NCBI GenBank assembly: GCA_018398585.1 | Contig: JAGTTD010000016.1 | Location: 20,941,212-21,005,211 of the forward strand | Length of the DNA: 64,000 bases | Source of the DNA: Simmondsia chinensis | Lineage: Eukaryota > Streptophyta > Magnoliopsida > Caryophyllales > Simmondsiaceae | Direction of reading: 5' to 3' | Shown here: one piece after another, positions 1 to 12,300 of the stretch | Layout of the letters: each line of letters begins with the position of its first letter | Position numbering within the stretch: the stretch's first letter is position 1 | Made by a program: the position numbers and the translations under genes | The notes under the pieces: generated by a model | What the model was told of the DNA's origin: nothing | Seen by the model: the letters and a program-made list of their open reading frames with translations, nothing else | Databases searched by the model: none

Positions 1-36
1 AGGAAGGAAAAAAAAAAAGAGCTGGGGTTATTTCAA

Positions 37-109
37 GGCAAAAAATCACACGTATAAAAATATATTGACCAGTAAATACCTGTCATGCATCGCACGGGAA
101 CAAAACTAG
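37..109 (+). repeat. Helitron-like 3' end, copy 1
   Basis: The block ends in a GC-rich hairpin-like stretch (TGCATCGCACGGG) about 10 nt before CTAG, and the next base is T. This is the layout of a Helitron 3' terminus (hairpin, then CTRR, inserted between A and T). A diverged copy in the same orientation lies at 2562-2629, and related ends occur near 38164 and 58539. The hairpin is imperfect in this copy and no 5' TC end was identified, so the assignment is tentative. Confidence 0.35.
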
Positions 110-297
110 TATATATAATGGAGGAGTTGAACTCCTCCAAAACCCTCCCTAACCCCAATCCCTTTTTTTTTTTATTATAGATTTTTCATGTTTTTCTTAT
201 TTCTCTTTTTCCCTTTTTTATAGATTTTTCCTTTTTCTTTATTTACCTTTTTTCTAATTCTTTTTAGAATTTTCTTTATTTATATATTAAACAACAA

Positions 298-1640
298 CAA
301 CTATATCTCAACGTATCAAAGGAATGGCAATGGGGGCGGGGCGGGTACGGCGTGTCCCTCAATACCCGTACCCGCCACCCAAATCCTACACCCGTACCCT
401 CCCCATTACCCGTCACGGGTATGAAGTGCATATCCAACAATAATTAATCGAAAAATAGCACAACTATATCTCAACGTATCAAAGGGATGGCAATGGGCCG
501 GGCCGGGTACGAGGTGCCTCCTACATACCCGTATCCGCCACCCAAATCCTATACCCGTACGCAACTCATTGCCCTAATGTGAGTACAAAACGATTATCTA
601 TACCCGCTCATATTATTTATTTAATACTATTTTTAAAAACAAATTTAAAAACAAATTACTTTTTTATAACATGTACAAAATGATTATCTATACTCGCTTA
701 TATTAGTTATTTAATACTGTTTTTAAAAACAAATTATTTTTTATAACATTGGTATATAATTTTGATTCTTGAATCTAAACACGTATTTTTTAATTTCAAG
801 GTTAACTATGTACAGAATGAACCAATTATAGTGGGTATGGGTTGGGGCGGAGCGGGTATGAAGCGTGGCCAGGCCGATCCCCACTTATACCCGAGTCCGC
901 CCCGTTTCAATTTGGTTTATAAGATCAACGCATTAGACAATAAACTAACCGTAACCGCCACCCAAATCCTATTCCCGTAGCTACCCCATTACCTGCCACT
1001 GGTATGAAGTGCATACCCAACAACAATTAATCTAAAAGTATCACAACTATATCTCAACGTATCAAATTGATGGCAATGGGGCGAGGCAAGTACAGGGTGC
1101 CTTCTCCATACCCATACCCGCCACCCAAATCCTATACCCATAACCACCCAAATCCTAATGTACGTACAAAATGATAATCTATACCCGCTCATATTATTTG
1201 TTTAATACTATTTTTAAAAATAATTTTTTGTTTTACCATTGATAAATAATTTGGATTATTGAATTTAAACCCTTATTTTTTAAATTTTAAGGTTAACTAT
1301 GTACAAAATGAGCCGGGTATGGTAGGTATGAGGCCGGGCGGGTCCCCACTTATACCTGTACCCGCCTCGTTTGACTTTAGTTTATAAGATCTACACACTA
1401 GACAACAAAAATAACCGCACCCGCCACCCAAATCATATTCCCGTACGCGGCCCATGACCTGCCACGTGTACGAAGTGCATACCTGTACCCGCCCCGCTTG
1501 TGACTAACCCGTACCCCTACCCGCCTCATTACCTGCGGGTATCCATTACCCACCCCGTACCTCTTTAATGTGCATACAGAATAGTTATCTATACCCACTC
1601 TTATCAGGTGGAGCCCATTGCTATCCCAATATCTCTTAGT
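298..1640. repeat. Compound repeat block with TACCCGC-rich subunits, hAT-like ends
   Basis: The phrase CTATATCTCAACGTATCAAA followed by GATGGCAATGGG occurs three times (about 301, 463 and 1045), each followed by TACCCG-rich sequence and an AT-rich spacer containing TTTAATACTATTTTTAAAAA. The block closes near 1620-1637 with CCCATTGCTATCCC, roughly the inverse of the GGATGGCAATGGG start. This resembles nested or tandem copies of a non-autonomous hAT-type element with GGGATGGCAATGGG termini. ORFs in the block are short and translate the repeat words only. Confidence 0.4.
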
Positions 1641-2561
1641 CAAAAAATTACCCACCACCAACTTTTCTACCAAAATAAACCAGAGCGTTATACCATGCGC
1701 TACACTGAACCACCAATTCAATATCTTTTAAAATCAAATTCTTTGAGTTTAATTATTTTTGGGTTAGAAAAGTTATAGTTGGGTTATTTTAATAAAAACC
1801 CTAGCGCACTATGCCAAACGTACATTCGTGCATAAAGCAGTAAATTTTTCATTTAAGACTTTACTTATGTAATCCAAGAACAGGGCGTGGTTTAGACCTC
1901 CGACAACCCAAAAAAAAATAAATAAAGAGTTTTCGTATTTAGTCCACGAAGTGCGATATTTCGCGTGCCTACTGCAAGAAAGGGTTTATTTTAACCCGGT
2001 GAGGTATATAAATTTTGACTTGGGTTTATAAGATATACGCATTATACAACAAAACTAAGGTATTAAAAAACTCAATTCATTAAAGTTCCAAAAATTAAAA
2101 AGGAAAACATATTTTCAATTTAAGACTTTTCGTATTTAACATATAAAAAAATAAAAAGGGTTCTAAAAAAAAGGCCCCTGAGAACCAAAAATAATAAAGG
2201 AAATATTAATAAAATATATTATTATTTTAATACTTCTGAGAATAGGGTACTGGTTATACCTCCAACAATTTCAAATTAAAACTTTTCGTATTTAGTCCAT
2301 AAAAGAAAATCAAGTAAACCTCCCATAACAAAAAATAAAAGCACAATAAATTATTAATTTAAAACTTTTTATATTTAATCCGTAAAAAAAATGAATCCTT
2401 AAAAGAAAAAAGAATAAATAAAGTCTCTGTTAAAGACTTAAAATAAAAAAATATAGTTTGTTTTATTTTTTACTGAAAATATTTACAGATACTACAATGA
2501 AATTTATGTAAATTGAACAACATTATGAACAGCTGATCAAATAAGATGTTCGTTCGATACA
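1641..2561. other. AT-rich intergenic sequence, nothing recognised
   Basis: Low-complexity AT-rich DNA. The phrase AAAACTTTT(C/A)(G/T)TATTTA recurs near 2103, 2280 and 2363, suggesting decayed short tandem repeats. No gene, RNA or clear element end was seen. Confidence 0.4.
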
Positions 2562-2629
2562 AAAAATCATGAGTATAAAATACAGTGACCAATAAATATC
2601 ATTCATGCATCGTACAGGAATGAACCTAA
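2562..2629 (+). repeat. Helitron-like 3' end, copy 2
   Basis: Diverged direct copy of the block at 37-109. It contains CATGCATCGTACAGG and ends CTAA followed by T. Two same-orientation termini 2.5 kb apart fit either two Helitron remnants or one element inserted into another. Confidence 0.3.
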
Positions 2630-3187
2630 TATGTATAAATAGGTAAACGGCTCAGGGTGTTTAAAAAAAAAAAAAGAAAGAAAGAAAGACAAAGGGTAAA
2701 AAAAGTACTCCATGCTTATAGAGGACAATCTAGTCATATGAAAAATAAAGGAGTAACAATAAAAACCACTTATTTAAAAATTCTAAAAACAAGCACATGA
2801 AATGAGGTATCAAAATTTGGACCAAAAAAAAAGAAAAAGAAATGAGGTGTGAAAAGTGATGGGAAAGTGGTGTCAAGTATTACAACGCCCCGACGCGGAC
2901 AACAACAAGAAGAAAAGTTGAAACGCAACGTCACCAGCAATACTATTGACAAGTATACGGTAATGGCGACGTCATAATAATCAACGGCATTCTGTTCAAA
3001 AAAAAAAAAAAATAATGAACGGCATTCAGAAGCTAACTATCCTTTATTATTGGCCCACCTTTACATACCCGCGATGCTAGCCAATAGCCACTGGGCTGCC
3101 GAAGCAGGAGGAGGAGAGAGAAACCAGCAAGACGCTCACCCACACACACACACACACAGAGCGAGAGAGAGTGACGGAGAAGGAAAA
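2630..3187 (+). promoter_or_regulatory. Upstream region and 5' UTR of the NQR gene
   Basis: The proximal part (about 3045-3187) is markedly more GC-rich than the AT-rich DNA before it. It contains GCCAATAGCCAC (CCAAT-type, 3079-3091), an inverted CCAAT (TATTGGCCCAC) near 3049, and then (CA)n/(GA)n microsatellites at about 3140-3172 that probably lie in the 5' UTR. No convincing TATA box was seen close to the ATG. Short A-rich runs at 2663-2690 and 2999-3012 mark older insertions. Confidence 0.4.
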
Positions 3188-3290
3188 ATGCAGGCGGGAG
3201 TAATGGCGGCGTCAGCACCAGTAATCAAGGTGGGGGCTCTCTGCGGTTCTCTTCGCAAAGGCTCCTTCAATCGCGGCCTCCTTCGTGCTG
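3188..3290 (+). CDS. NQR: NQR exon 1 (coding part)
   Basis: Codes for residues 1-34 plus the first base of codon 35. It includes the [12 protein letters not shown] phosphate loop, which directly precedes the donor GTCCCT. A (CT)n run starts six bases into the intron. Confidence 0.88.
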
Positions 3291-3293
3291 GTC

Positions 3294-3337
<44 letters not shown>

Positions 3338-6300
3338 GGCGATCCTTATCTATTGTGATTTTCGAACTGGACTACCTGGGGCCGAAATTTATGAAATTGG
3401 GGTTATGGGTGAGCTAATTTTGATTTGACCTCAATTGTAAGTGATTGGACTCGAACTTGACCTAATCTCACCTGATTTTTATTTCATCTTTGGATGGGAA
3501 TGGTTCTCTATTTACATATTGCAACTTTGATTATATAATAATGGTTGGCGCATACTCTATTTCTAGTTGTTTCTGTATATGCATGATGGGCTTACTTTTG
3601 GCTCGGGCTTGGTTTCAAGCTCACTAAGTTTGGAAACTTCAAACTTGAGCTTGGCTGATCATAGGCTCGACTTGTTTAAGCTTGAACCCAGTTTGGCGAG
3701 TTCCAAACTAAGCTTCCGATTTTTAGGCCCATTTAAGCTCAATCTAGGCTCGTTTGACCTTGTTTAGGTAAAAGCTTAACTTATCTTGTTCAAACTTGGC
3801 TTGGTTGCTTATAATTTTGCTAATAAATTATATTAAGATAAGTTCGTTTGAGTCGCGAGCCTCTGAGCTCAATCTTCATTAGGTTCGCACTCGGTTTGAT
3901 GAGCTCAACAGGTCGGCTTGGGTTGACCTTAAAATAAGCCAAGCTTTTCGAGCTTTATGATAGGCCAACACTAGCTAGCTTGGCTCATTAAGCCCCTATA
4001 CCTAACCCAGCCCAACTGACTTGATGGCTCGGTCTGTCCATAGTAGTATGAATATGCGGAGATTGGTTTTGATTCTTGTTCTTTCTGTTGGGGGATTCCA
4101 GCAAAGGAGATCTGCTCGAAGTCAGTTGAAGGGATGGAGATTGATTACATAGAAATTGCACCATTGCCAATGATCAACACTGACCTCGAGGTGGATGGCA
4201 CTTTCCCTCCCGTTGTAGAAGCTTTTCGTCAAAAGATCCAGGAAGTTGATGCTGTACTCTTCGGCTCTCCAGAGTACAACTACTCTGTCACTCGTAAGTA
4301 GCATTCCAGTTCAAAACTTAATGCATTTATGAATTACTTTAAATTCCTACGAAATTTTGATTGTTCAGATGCATGGAATTCAAACCTCTGTCTTGAAATT
4401 GGGGGTCTTACCATTTCAAATCCATGGTTTAGCACAAGATTTGTGCAATATGACATTATAATTAGAATTCCAATTAGATTGTTTGGCACATAGAATTGGA
4501 ATAGGATTCTAGAATTTCAATTTCGTTTCCAGTTCTAATGGAATCAGAATTAAGAAGGAATTAGAGTTCGCTAATCAAATAATCTGAAGTTGAAATTGTA
4601 ATTCTATAACTAAGTGTCTTGAGATTTGAGTCTATCAAGCTAGATTATTATAATTTCTAGTTAATTAGGGCCAGGCTTCGATCAAATTGGATCATTTCGG
4701 AATTGAGTCATTTCAAGCTTTGGATCAATTCGGGTCGGTTATGGTTGGGCCGAATCACATCATGCTCAAGTTGTATCGAATCTCGGGTTCACTAGATGGG
4801 TTCAATTTGGGATAGGGGAAAAATAGGTCACGTTTGAGTTGCGTAGGATGATTTAGGGCTCATGCCTTCTTGGTTTCAAGCCATCAAGTTGAATAATTTT
4901 CTTTTCTAGGTTACTTGGACTGGGTTAAATTTAGATATGTCTACATCGTGTTATGTCATGTTCAGTTTTCATCATCTTTATGTTTCGGGTCAAATGCCTT
5001 CAGTTATCTTGAGTTTTGAATTAGCTCGGTTAGGTCCTGTTCAAGTTAGATCGAGTCAGGTAGAGTCATTTTAGGTTTGAATCATCTCAGATTTTGGGTC
5101 TATTGGTTTGAACATGTCCAACTCTAAATTTGCTCAGGTTTAAGTCAGGTAAGATCAATTTGGGTTCAAGTTATTTAAGTAGGATCATTTTGAGTTTTCA
5201 TTCAAGTTTAGGTTGTAGGGAATGTTTCTGTTTCAAGCCATATTGGGTTGGATCATTTTGCATTTTAGGTCAGTACAACTAATATAGAATTACAATTACT
5301 GAAAGAATAATGAGGAACCCACACTGAATGATGGGAGCCCTCTCGTATATTTATAGAAGAGGAGTATAATAGAAGTTTGCATTAGTCCTGGGCCCAGATG
5401 GCCCAATATACAAATATTAACAACCTATACATTATATTCTAACACCCCCCTCAATCGAAGCAGGAGATAAATGAATACGAAGATTGTCTCTAAATAAAAG
5501 AAATAAGTGACGCGGAAGACTTTGTGAAATTGTCTGCAATCTGCTGTGAAGAAGGAATGTGAAAAACTTGAACAAGGCCCATCTGAACACGCTTCCGAAC
5601 AAAGTGAATGTCAATTTCAATATGCTTAGCACAAACATGCTGCATGGGGTTATTAGACGAGTATGTAGCGGAAAGATTATCGCAGTAAACCAATGTAGCT
5701 TGAGGAATGGAAACACCAAGTACATGTAATAAGGAGCGAAGCTAGCAACATTCTAAAACGGCATTGGCAACAATGCGATATTCAGCTTCTGCACAGGAGC
5801 AAGAGACAATAGGCTGATGACATTTAGAAGACCAGGAGATAATATTGCCACCCAGAAAAACACAAAAGCCAGTCGTGGAACGGCAGGTATCGGGATAGCC
5901 TACCCAATTAGCATCAGAATAAGCCACAAGCTGATCTAAAGAGGTAGGACATGTAGTCAAGCCATGATCCAAGGTACCCTTGATATAGCGAAGAATACGT
6001 TTTGCAGCGACCCAATGTGGTAGGCAAGGTGCGTGCATGAAAAGGCACAAATGTTGTACTACATTTGAAATATCAGGACGTGTAAAGGTAAGATATTGCG
6101 TGACACCAACAACAGACCAGTACATAGTACGATCAGACGTAAATTCGTCATCAGTCAATGATAATTTGGACTTGAAATCCGTAGGCGTGGCAACAAGTTT
6201 GCATGAGTGCATGTCAGTCCTATCAAGAAGATCATGAGCATACTTTGACTGAGACAAAAATAGTCTTGTAGAGAGATGAGATATTGAAATCCCGAGAAAA

Positions 6301-9300
6301 TAATTGAGGCGTCCCAAATCTGTCATATCAAACTCACAATGAAGTAATGAATCAGAAGAAGCAGTGATAACAATATCGTCCACATACACCAATAAGATGG
6401 CCATATCAGTCCCTCAATGTAAAGCAAATAATGACGAATCAGACTTACAACTGTGGAAGCCAAGACGATGGAGAAATGAAGCAAAGCGAGTATACCATGC
6501 ACGAGGTGCTTGCTTAAGACCATATAGAGACTTGTTCAACTTGCAAACAAAATCAGGAAACTCAGAATCCACAAAACCAGGCGGTTGCTTCATGTAAACT
6601 TCTTCATGCAAAGTGCCACGTAGAAACCCATTTTTGACGTCAAGCTGATCAATGGGCCATGATGTGTTCTTTTTTTACGTCTATCAAAATTTAATATAAA
6701 ACCTTATCTACTAAACACATCTAAATTATAGTATAGAGCGAGAGGGTGTCAAACCACAGGGACTAAGAGTGCATGAAATTATTCTATAACCTAAATTGAT
6801 TTAAATAAAATTGAGAGATTTTTGTATTGATTAATCTAAAGAAACGAAAAATTAACTAAGGCAATCTACTTCTACGCTCAAAGGTGAATTAAATTGGAAC
6901 CTAGGCCTGCGAATCCATCATTAGCCAATTATTTTTGCATTAACTTTTAACTTGGGATTATTAATTGTCACACGAGTAGTGGATTAGGCTACAAGCTTCA
7001 ACCTACTAAGGAAATGTTGTTAGTATCACGTATTGACCCTATCTAGCTAAAGCATAAGGAAAACATGCTCTACCTAACGTAGTATTAATTATTACGTATT
7101 GACCCTATCTAACTAAAGCATAGGGAAGATAGGCTTTAATTAATGATTCAGTTAATACTATTGCTTGATTAATTAATCCTAAGGCTACAAGCACAAAGAA
7201 TTAATTTATAAATATCAATATCAACAATTAAAGGTTACAAACTCAATAATCATATCAATTGAATAAACAACTAAAGCACAATACTTCATAGTATTTCTCA
7301 CAATCAAGCAATTCCTGTAACAACTAATTATCCCGAAGTTAAAAGTAATACAAAGTAAAAAAGCTAAGACTTCATCTAACCCCAGAAAGCAAGTTAGCTC
7401 TCCATCTAGGATGAACCGGTGAAGGAGATGTAAAAATTCCTGTCGATCTTCACGTTAATTTTGCTCTTGTTCTAATTTAACGAGAAAAAAAAGAAATAAA
7501 AACTGAGAGAGAAAGAGAGAGAGAGAGAGCTGTGAAAAGAGAGTTCAAAACCCAGAACCAACAAAATCTTCAAATCCAAAAACGAGAGCCCCCAAATCTA
7601 AATCCAAATCCCCCTTAAATACTTCTCACAACACCGACCCTTCTTCGTATTCTACAAGCCCTAACAGAGCTGGGCTGAGCCCTGGTGTTGACGATGCTGG
7701 TGGGCTGATGCAGAGGACGAAGCTGAGCCTGGTGGTGGCTGCTAGGCTCGTGTTGGTCTGGGCTTCATGTGGATGACGATTGGGGCTGGACGAGTTGGGC
7801 CGGGAGATGGGCTGGAGAAGACGATGATGGGCTGGGTTGAGGTGATTGGGTTGGTGGTGACCAGTAGCCATTGGTGTCGGGTCTGGTCAGAGCGGGCCGA
7901 GCTTATACATTGTTGTCTCGAATCTCGATTGACTTGATTTAATTGTTTACGTGTTGAATTTGTCTTATTTGCACCAAAATTTGACAATTTCCGGAGCTTC
8001 AATTTCAAACCTGTTAAACATAAAAATTGCCAAAATGAGTGTAGAACTATAATTAAATAAGTGCAAAATAATTAAAATAATTCCGAGATTAACACATGCA
8101 TTAGAATTCAAGACAAAATTTAGTCATCTAGATCATTCTCCAATTCCATTAATTTAGATGATTAAACTTCAAAATTCGTCATAGAATTTCATTAACCTTA
8201 TATCAACTAATAGGAATTACTCAAGCAATTTAAGCGTACAAGTGAAAGTGATTAGGATTTCATGTCACGTACTCTCCTCAAATTCTCGCTTCCAACCAAA
8301 TATATAAAGGTTTTATGCACCCACACCATTGAATCACCTAAACACATGCCTATACATAGAGAAATTTTAAGTGGCACATGAGTGACCACTTTACAACATT
8401 CTGACCTCAGTATAGCACAAAAGAAGAACATCTTTATCATGAATGTACACCAGTTTTCACTTTTTCTTTTTCTTTTTCTTTTGCCTTTTTCTTTTGGAGG
8501 AAACCCCCTTTTTTTTTTTTCTTTTTTTCCTTTTTGTTTCCTCTTTCTTTTCTATCCATTTTTGGACTTTTTTTTATTTTAATAACACATACTTCAACAT
8601 TGCAATTGACATTGACCAACAGGTACTTTTCATTACATCAAGGGCAAGGATTAGGATAAGCCAATAGGGCAGGCTTGCAAAACTCATGATATATAGGGTT
8701 GTTTACTCAAATTTTTCAGATTTTCCACAACACGAAAGTCCTGTGCATGGTGAATATGTGAACTGCATGAGTAGAACCTATTAATATCAATACTGATCGA
8801 CAATACTCACTAACAAGTATGAAGTAGAATCATTTAATTTCATGGAATTAAGAGAACGAATTAAACAGCTAATCCTACTATCATCCTAACATGCGTGTCG
8901 ATCAAGATAAACTTGGCTAAACGATTATAATGCACACTCAAAATGCACAAAAGATGTTCAAAATTTTAAAAATTTGACCCAAAAAAATGAGCACATGCAA
9001 ATAAGCCTCACTCCGACACCTAAATCATGTATTGTCCTCAATGTGACAACATAAATCATTAAAGCACAAGAAATAGGTGAAATAGAGCAATACAACCTGA
9101 CAAGGTGGTGTGAACATTTATATATGACTTCTTCAACCCAGGAGACGAACCTGAAAAGAGAGGAAACAAGTCTCCAAGAAACTAATTAATTTAAAAACTA
9201 AACTAAAAACAAGAACTAAGCAAAACCTAGGTTGCCTCCTAGGAGCGCTAAGTTTTATGCCTTCGGCCGGGCGCAATGAATCCAGCAAAGATCAAGTGTC

Positions 9301-12300
9301 AATTATGGTGTCCACCAAAGAGATGATTTCAATAAGCTGTCGATCCACAATGCCATCCAACTCAACTACAGATTTAAGCCTTTGACCATTTACAATGAAT
9401 GCACGACCATCTTTTGGGTGGCATATCTCAATAGCACCCGAGTGGTACACCTGCTTAACCACAAAAGGACCATCCCATCTAGATCTCAACTTACCAGGAA
9501 AAAAGGCGCAATTTAGAATTAAAAGGCCAAGCCTTTTGATCGGGCGCAAATATTTTCCTCAAAATATGTTTATCATGAAAAGCCTTGGTTTTAGCTTTAT
9601 AAATCTTTACATTCTCATAAGCTTCATTTCTCAACTCCTCAAGTTCACTCAATTGAAGCTTTCGGTTAGATCCAGCTTGGTTTAAGTCAAAATTCAAAGC
9701 CCTAGTGGCCCAATAAGCACGGTGTTCTAACTCAACCGGTAAATGGCACGCATTACCGAAGACTAACCTATAGGTGACATACCAAGTGGGGTCTTATAGG
9801 CAGTGCAGTAAGCCCAAAGAGCATCATTCAACCTAAGGGACCAATCTTTCCTATCAGGACGAACCGTTTTCTCAAGTATAGACTTGATCTCACGGTTTGA
9901 AAGGTCTGCTTGACCGCTAGTTTGGGGATGATAGGGGGCAGCAATCTTATGATGCACTGAGTACTTACTAAGAAGTGCTTCAAATGACCTATGAATGAAA
10001 TGCCTACCACCATCACTAATGAGTGCTCTAGGGGTACCAAAGAGGTTAAAATTGTGGTCCTTCACAAATTGCATGACCACTTTGTGGTCATTGGTCCTAG
10101 TAGGTATAGCCTCAACCCATTTAGACACATAATCGACCCCTAAAAGTATGTAAACAAACCCAAAAGTTGGGGGGAATGATCCCATAAAGTCAATACCCCA
10201 AACATCGAATATTTCCACAATTAAAATGGTGTTCAAAGGCATCATGTCTCGACGAGTCATTGCGCCTGTGCGCTGACAATGCTCACATGCAAGACAAAAC
10301 TTGTGAGCATCCTTGAACAGAGTGGGCCAATAAAAACCACACTGTAGGACTTTTGCAGCAGTCCTACGACCTCCAAAGTGTCCTCCACATGCATATGAGT
10401 AACAAAAAGATAAATTGCTATGATACTCACACTCTGGAACACATCTACGAATTACTTGGTCCGCATAATGTTTAAACAAGTCAGGGTCATCCCAGTAAAA
10501 GTGCTTTACCTGAGAATAAAAGCTATCTTTTTCATGCTTAGACCAAGTAGATGGAATCGTACCTGTGGCGAGAAACTTAACAATATCTACAAACCAAGGG
10601 CCACGTGAATGGGAGACAACAAAAAGTTGCTCATCGGAAAAAGAGTCATGCATTGACATAGATGGATCATGATGCTCAAAGAAAATCCTAGAGAGATGGT
10701 CAGCTACCACATTCTCTGCACCTTTCTTATTTCTAATCTCAATGTCAAACTCTTGAAGTAGGAGAATCCATCTAATGAGCCTAGGTTTCGTTTCTTTCTT
10801 TAAGAGCAAATATTTTAATGCAGCATGGTTAGAATAGATAATGACTTTTGACCTCAAAAGATAGGAACAAAACTTGTCAAGAGCAAACACAACAACTAGC
10901 AACTCGTTTTCAGTGGTGGTGTAATGGCGTTGGGCATCATTAAGAGTTTTAGTAGCATAGTAAATGACATGAGGCACTTTGTTCACTCTTTGACCTAGGA
11001 CGGCACCTATAGCAAAATCAGAAGCATCACACATAATTTCAAAAGGGAGAGAGTAATTAGGTGGCTGCATAATAGGGGCCGACACAAGTAATGATCCAAG
11101 TTTTTGGAAAGCTTCTAAGCAAGACCCATCAAACTCAAATGATATTTCCTTAACTAGCAAGCTAGTCAATGGTCTGGCTAACTTCCCAAAGTCCTTAATG
11201 AATCTCCTATAGAAACCTGCATGACCTAGAAAGGATCTAACTTACTTCACATTTGAAGGAGGGGGTAAGTTTGCAATCAGATCTACCTTAGCCTTATCAA
11301 CCTCAATACCCTTCTTGGACACTCTATGACCCAATACAATCCCCTCTTGAACTATAAAGTGACTCTTCTCCCAACTCAAAATAGGATTGGTCTCTTCACA
11401 TCTTTTTAGCACAAGCCTCAAATTCTGCAAACATTCATGAAACGAAGGTCCAAAAACAAAGAAATCATCCATAAAAACCTTAAGAAATCTGTCTACCATG
11501 TCAGAAAAGATAGACATCATGCATCTCTGAAATGTAGCGGGTGCATTACATAAACCAAATGGCATCCTACTGTAGGCAAATGTGCCAAAGGGGCACGTAA
11601 AAGTCGTTTTCTCCTGATCCTCTGGGTAGACTGCTACCTGGCTATATCCTGAATATCCATCAAGAAAGCAGTAAAGGCTCTGACCAGTTAGCCTCTCTAA
11701 AATCTGGTCAATGAATGGTAGAGGAAAATGGTCCTTCCTAGTGGCGGAGTTAAGCTTCCTATAGTCAATACACACTCTCCAGCCTGTGGTCTCTCTAGTA
11801 GGCACTAACTCTCCATCACTACTCCTAACCACAGTAACACCCGACTTCTTTGGGACTACCTGAATAGGGCTAACCCACCTACTATCAGAAATTGGGTAAA
11901 TGATACCCGCATTAAGCAATTTCACAATCTCTTTTTTTACCACTTCCTTCATGTTAGGATTTAACCTCTTCTGCATCTCTCTAGTGGGTCTAGCACTCTC
12001 ATCAAGAAAAATTCTATGCATGCAAATGGAAGGGTCTATACCCTTCAAATCAGCCACAGACCACCCAATGGCACTCTTATGATCACTAAGCAGTATCATC
12101 AATGCATCCTCCTGTTCCCTAGACAACTGAGAAGAGATAATTATAGGTAAAGTCTCTTCGGGTCCTAAGAAAGCATACTTAAGAGTAGATGGCAACGACT
12201 TAAGTTCAAGTTTGGGTGGTGAAACTATAGAAGGCAAGGCAGTGGAATCCGAAAGCGTAGGTAAGGCTTCTACTTTCGACAACCAATGACAAGTCTTTAA

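Noticed and set aside
3050..3358. 102-codon ORF running from the 5' UTR into intron 1
   Set aside because: The in-frame part from 3188 is NQR exon 1; upstream codons are 5' UTR with microsatellites and the end translates the CT repeat.
8382..8667. Phe-rich and Lys-rich ORFs
   Set aside because: Direct translation of a long T/C-rich tract in the Athila 3' region.
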